DNA from: Methanosarcina sp.
Lineage (GTDB): Archaea; Halobacteriota; Methanosarcinia; Methanosarcinales; Methanosarcinaceae
Direction of reading: 5' to 3'
Length of the DNA stretch: 5,193 nucleotides
Assembly: GCA_013331265.1 (NCBI GenBank)
Contig: DUGS01000176.1
Span: 7,547-12,739 of the forward strand
This document shows, in pieces, positions 5,088 through 5,193 of this stretch. Position 1 is the stretch's first letter. Each line of letters starts with the position of its first letter. The notes beneath the pieces are model-generated. The model did not search any database, was not told the origin of the DNA, and saw only the letters and a program-made list of their open reading frames with translations. The position numbers and the translations under genes were made by a program.

Positions 5088-5161
5088 CTCTCCTTCAGTG
5101 TCCTGACAGAATTACAGGCTACAAGAAAAAACCGTCTAAGAAGGAGAGCCAAATAATTTTT
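5088..5161 (+). ncRNA. Candidate small structured RNA with closing stem and T5 terminator
   Basis: CTCTCCTTC (5088-5096) pairs perfectly over 9 bp with GAAGGAGAG (5140-5148), enclosing 43 nt that contain a CCTG/CAGG mini-stem (5102-5105 with 5115-5118). The stem is followed 8 nt later by TTTTT (5157-5161). With the TATA box at 5059-5068 this makes a compact unit of promoter, RNA of about 74 nt and U-tract. It is not a tRNA: there is no T-loop sequence and the arm spacing is too short. I recognise no Rfam-type family. A reading frame open from the translin stop to the window end (ATG at 5048) competes as an explanation. Confidence 0.3.
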
Positions 5162-5193
5162 ACAATAAACACTAAAATCATTTATCATTTAGT

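Noticed and set aside
5088..5161. tRNA-like arrangement (arms pairing around about 43 nt)
   Set aside because: There is no T-loop consensus, no anticodon arm with correct spacing and no CCA-proximal geometry, so it is not a tRNA.
5006..5188. 60-codon minus-strand frame rich in Leu/Phe/Ile
   Set aside because: It resembles a small membrane peptide but overlaps the candidate RNA and the end of translin, with no ribosome binding site seen; AT-rich sequence readily gives such frames.

Overview
The window looks like a chromosomal segment of a methanogenic archaeon, most likely a Methanosarcina species. The reasons are archaeal gene families (full-length Hef, UPF0147, the p27/SSSCA1-type zinc-ribbon family, archaeal translin), archaeal TATA boxes, a GGTGATT-type ribosome binding site, and long AT-rich intergenic regions beside moderate-GC genes. 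All four genes stop with TAA. That fits a pyrrolysine-using lineage in which TAG is uncommon, but four genes prove little. The genus is inferred, not demonstrated.

Layout. (1) 30-2420, + strand: hef, a 796-aa fusion of a superfamily 2 helicase and an XPF-type nuclease that acts on stalled replication forks. A PCNA-binding-like motif lies in its disordered linker. (2) 2501-3115, - strand, convergent with hef across 80 bp: a 204-aa zinc-ribbon protein of the Sjogren's syndrome/scleroderma autoantigen 1 (p27) family. (3) 3116-3359: a divergent promoter region with a TATA box for each direction and short inverted repeats beside them. (4) 3360-3632, + strand: a 90-aa UPF0147 protein. (5) 3633-4378: 746 bp without a standard gene but rich in structure. 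It holds two hairpins followed by U-rich sequence, a polypyrimidine tract, three tandem 19-bp repeats with T7 runs, a strong TATA box, and then a probable leader of about 245 nt. The leader contains an exact 15-bp tandem duplication inside a possible 29-codon small ORF, a long-range inverted repeat and a hairpin. (6) 4379-5011, + strand: a 210-aa translin-family protein. (7) 5012-5193: a TATA box, then a 9-bp stem and a T5 run, arranged as a short non-coding RNA would be. A reading frame open to the window edge overlaps it.

The genes do not form one operon. Orientations alternate and intergenic gaps are long, so each gene probably has its own promoter. Hef (fork repair) and translin (RNA/DNA binding, possible RNase) share a nucleic-acid theme, but nothing here shows that they cooperate. 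I found no clear new multi-gene system. The most interesting parts are the structured leader upstream of translin with its possible small protein, and the candidate small RNA at the right edge.
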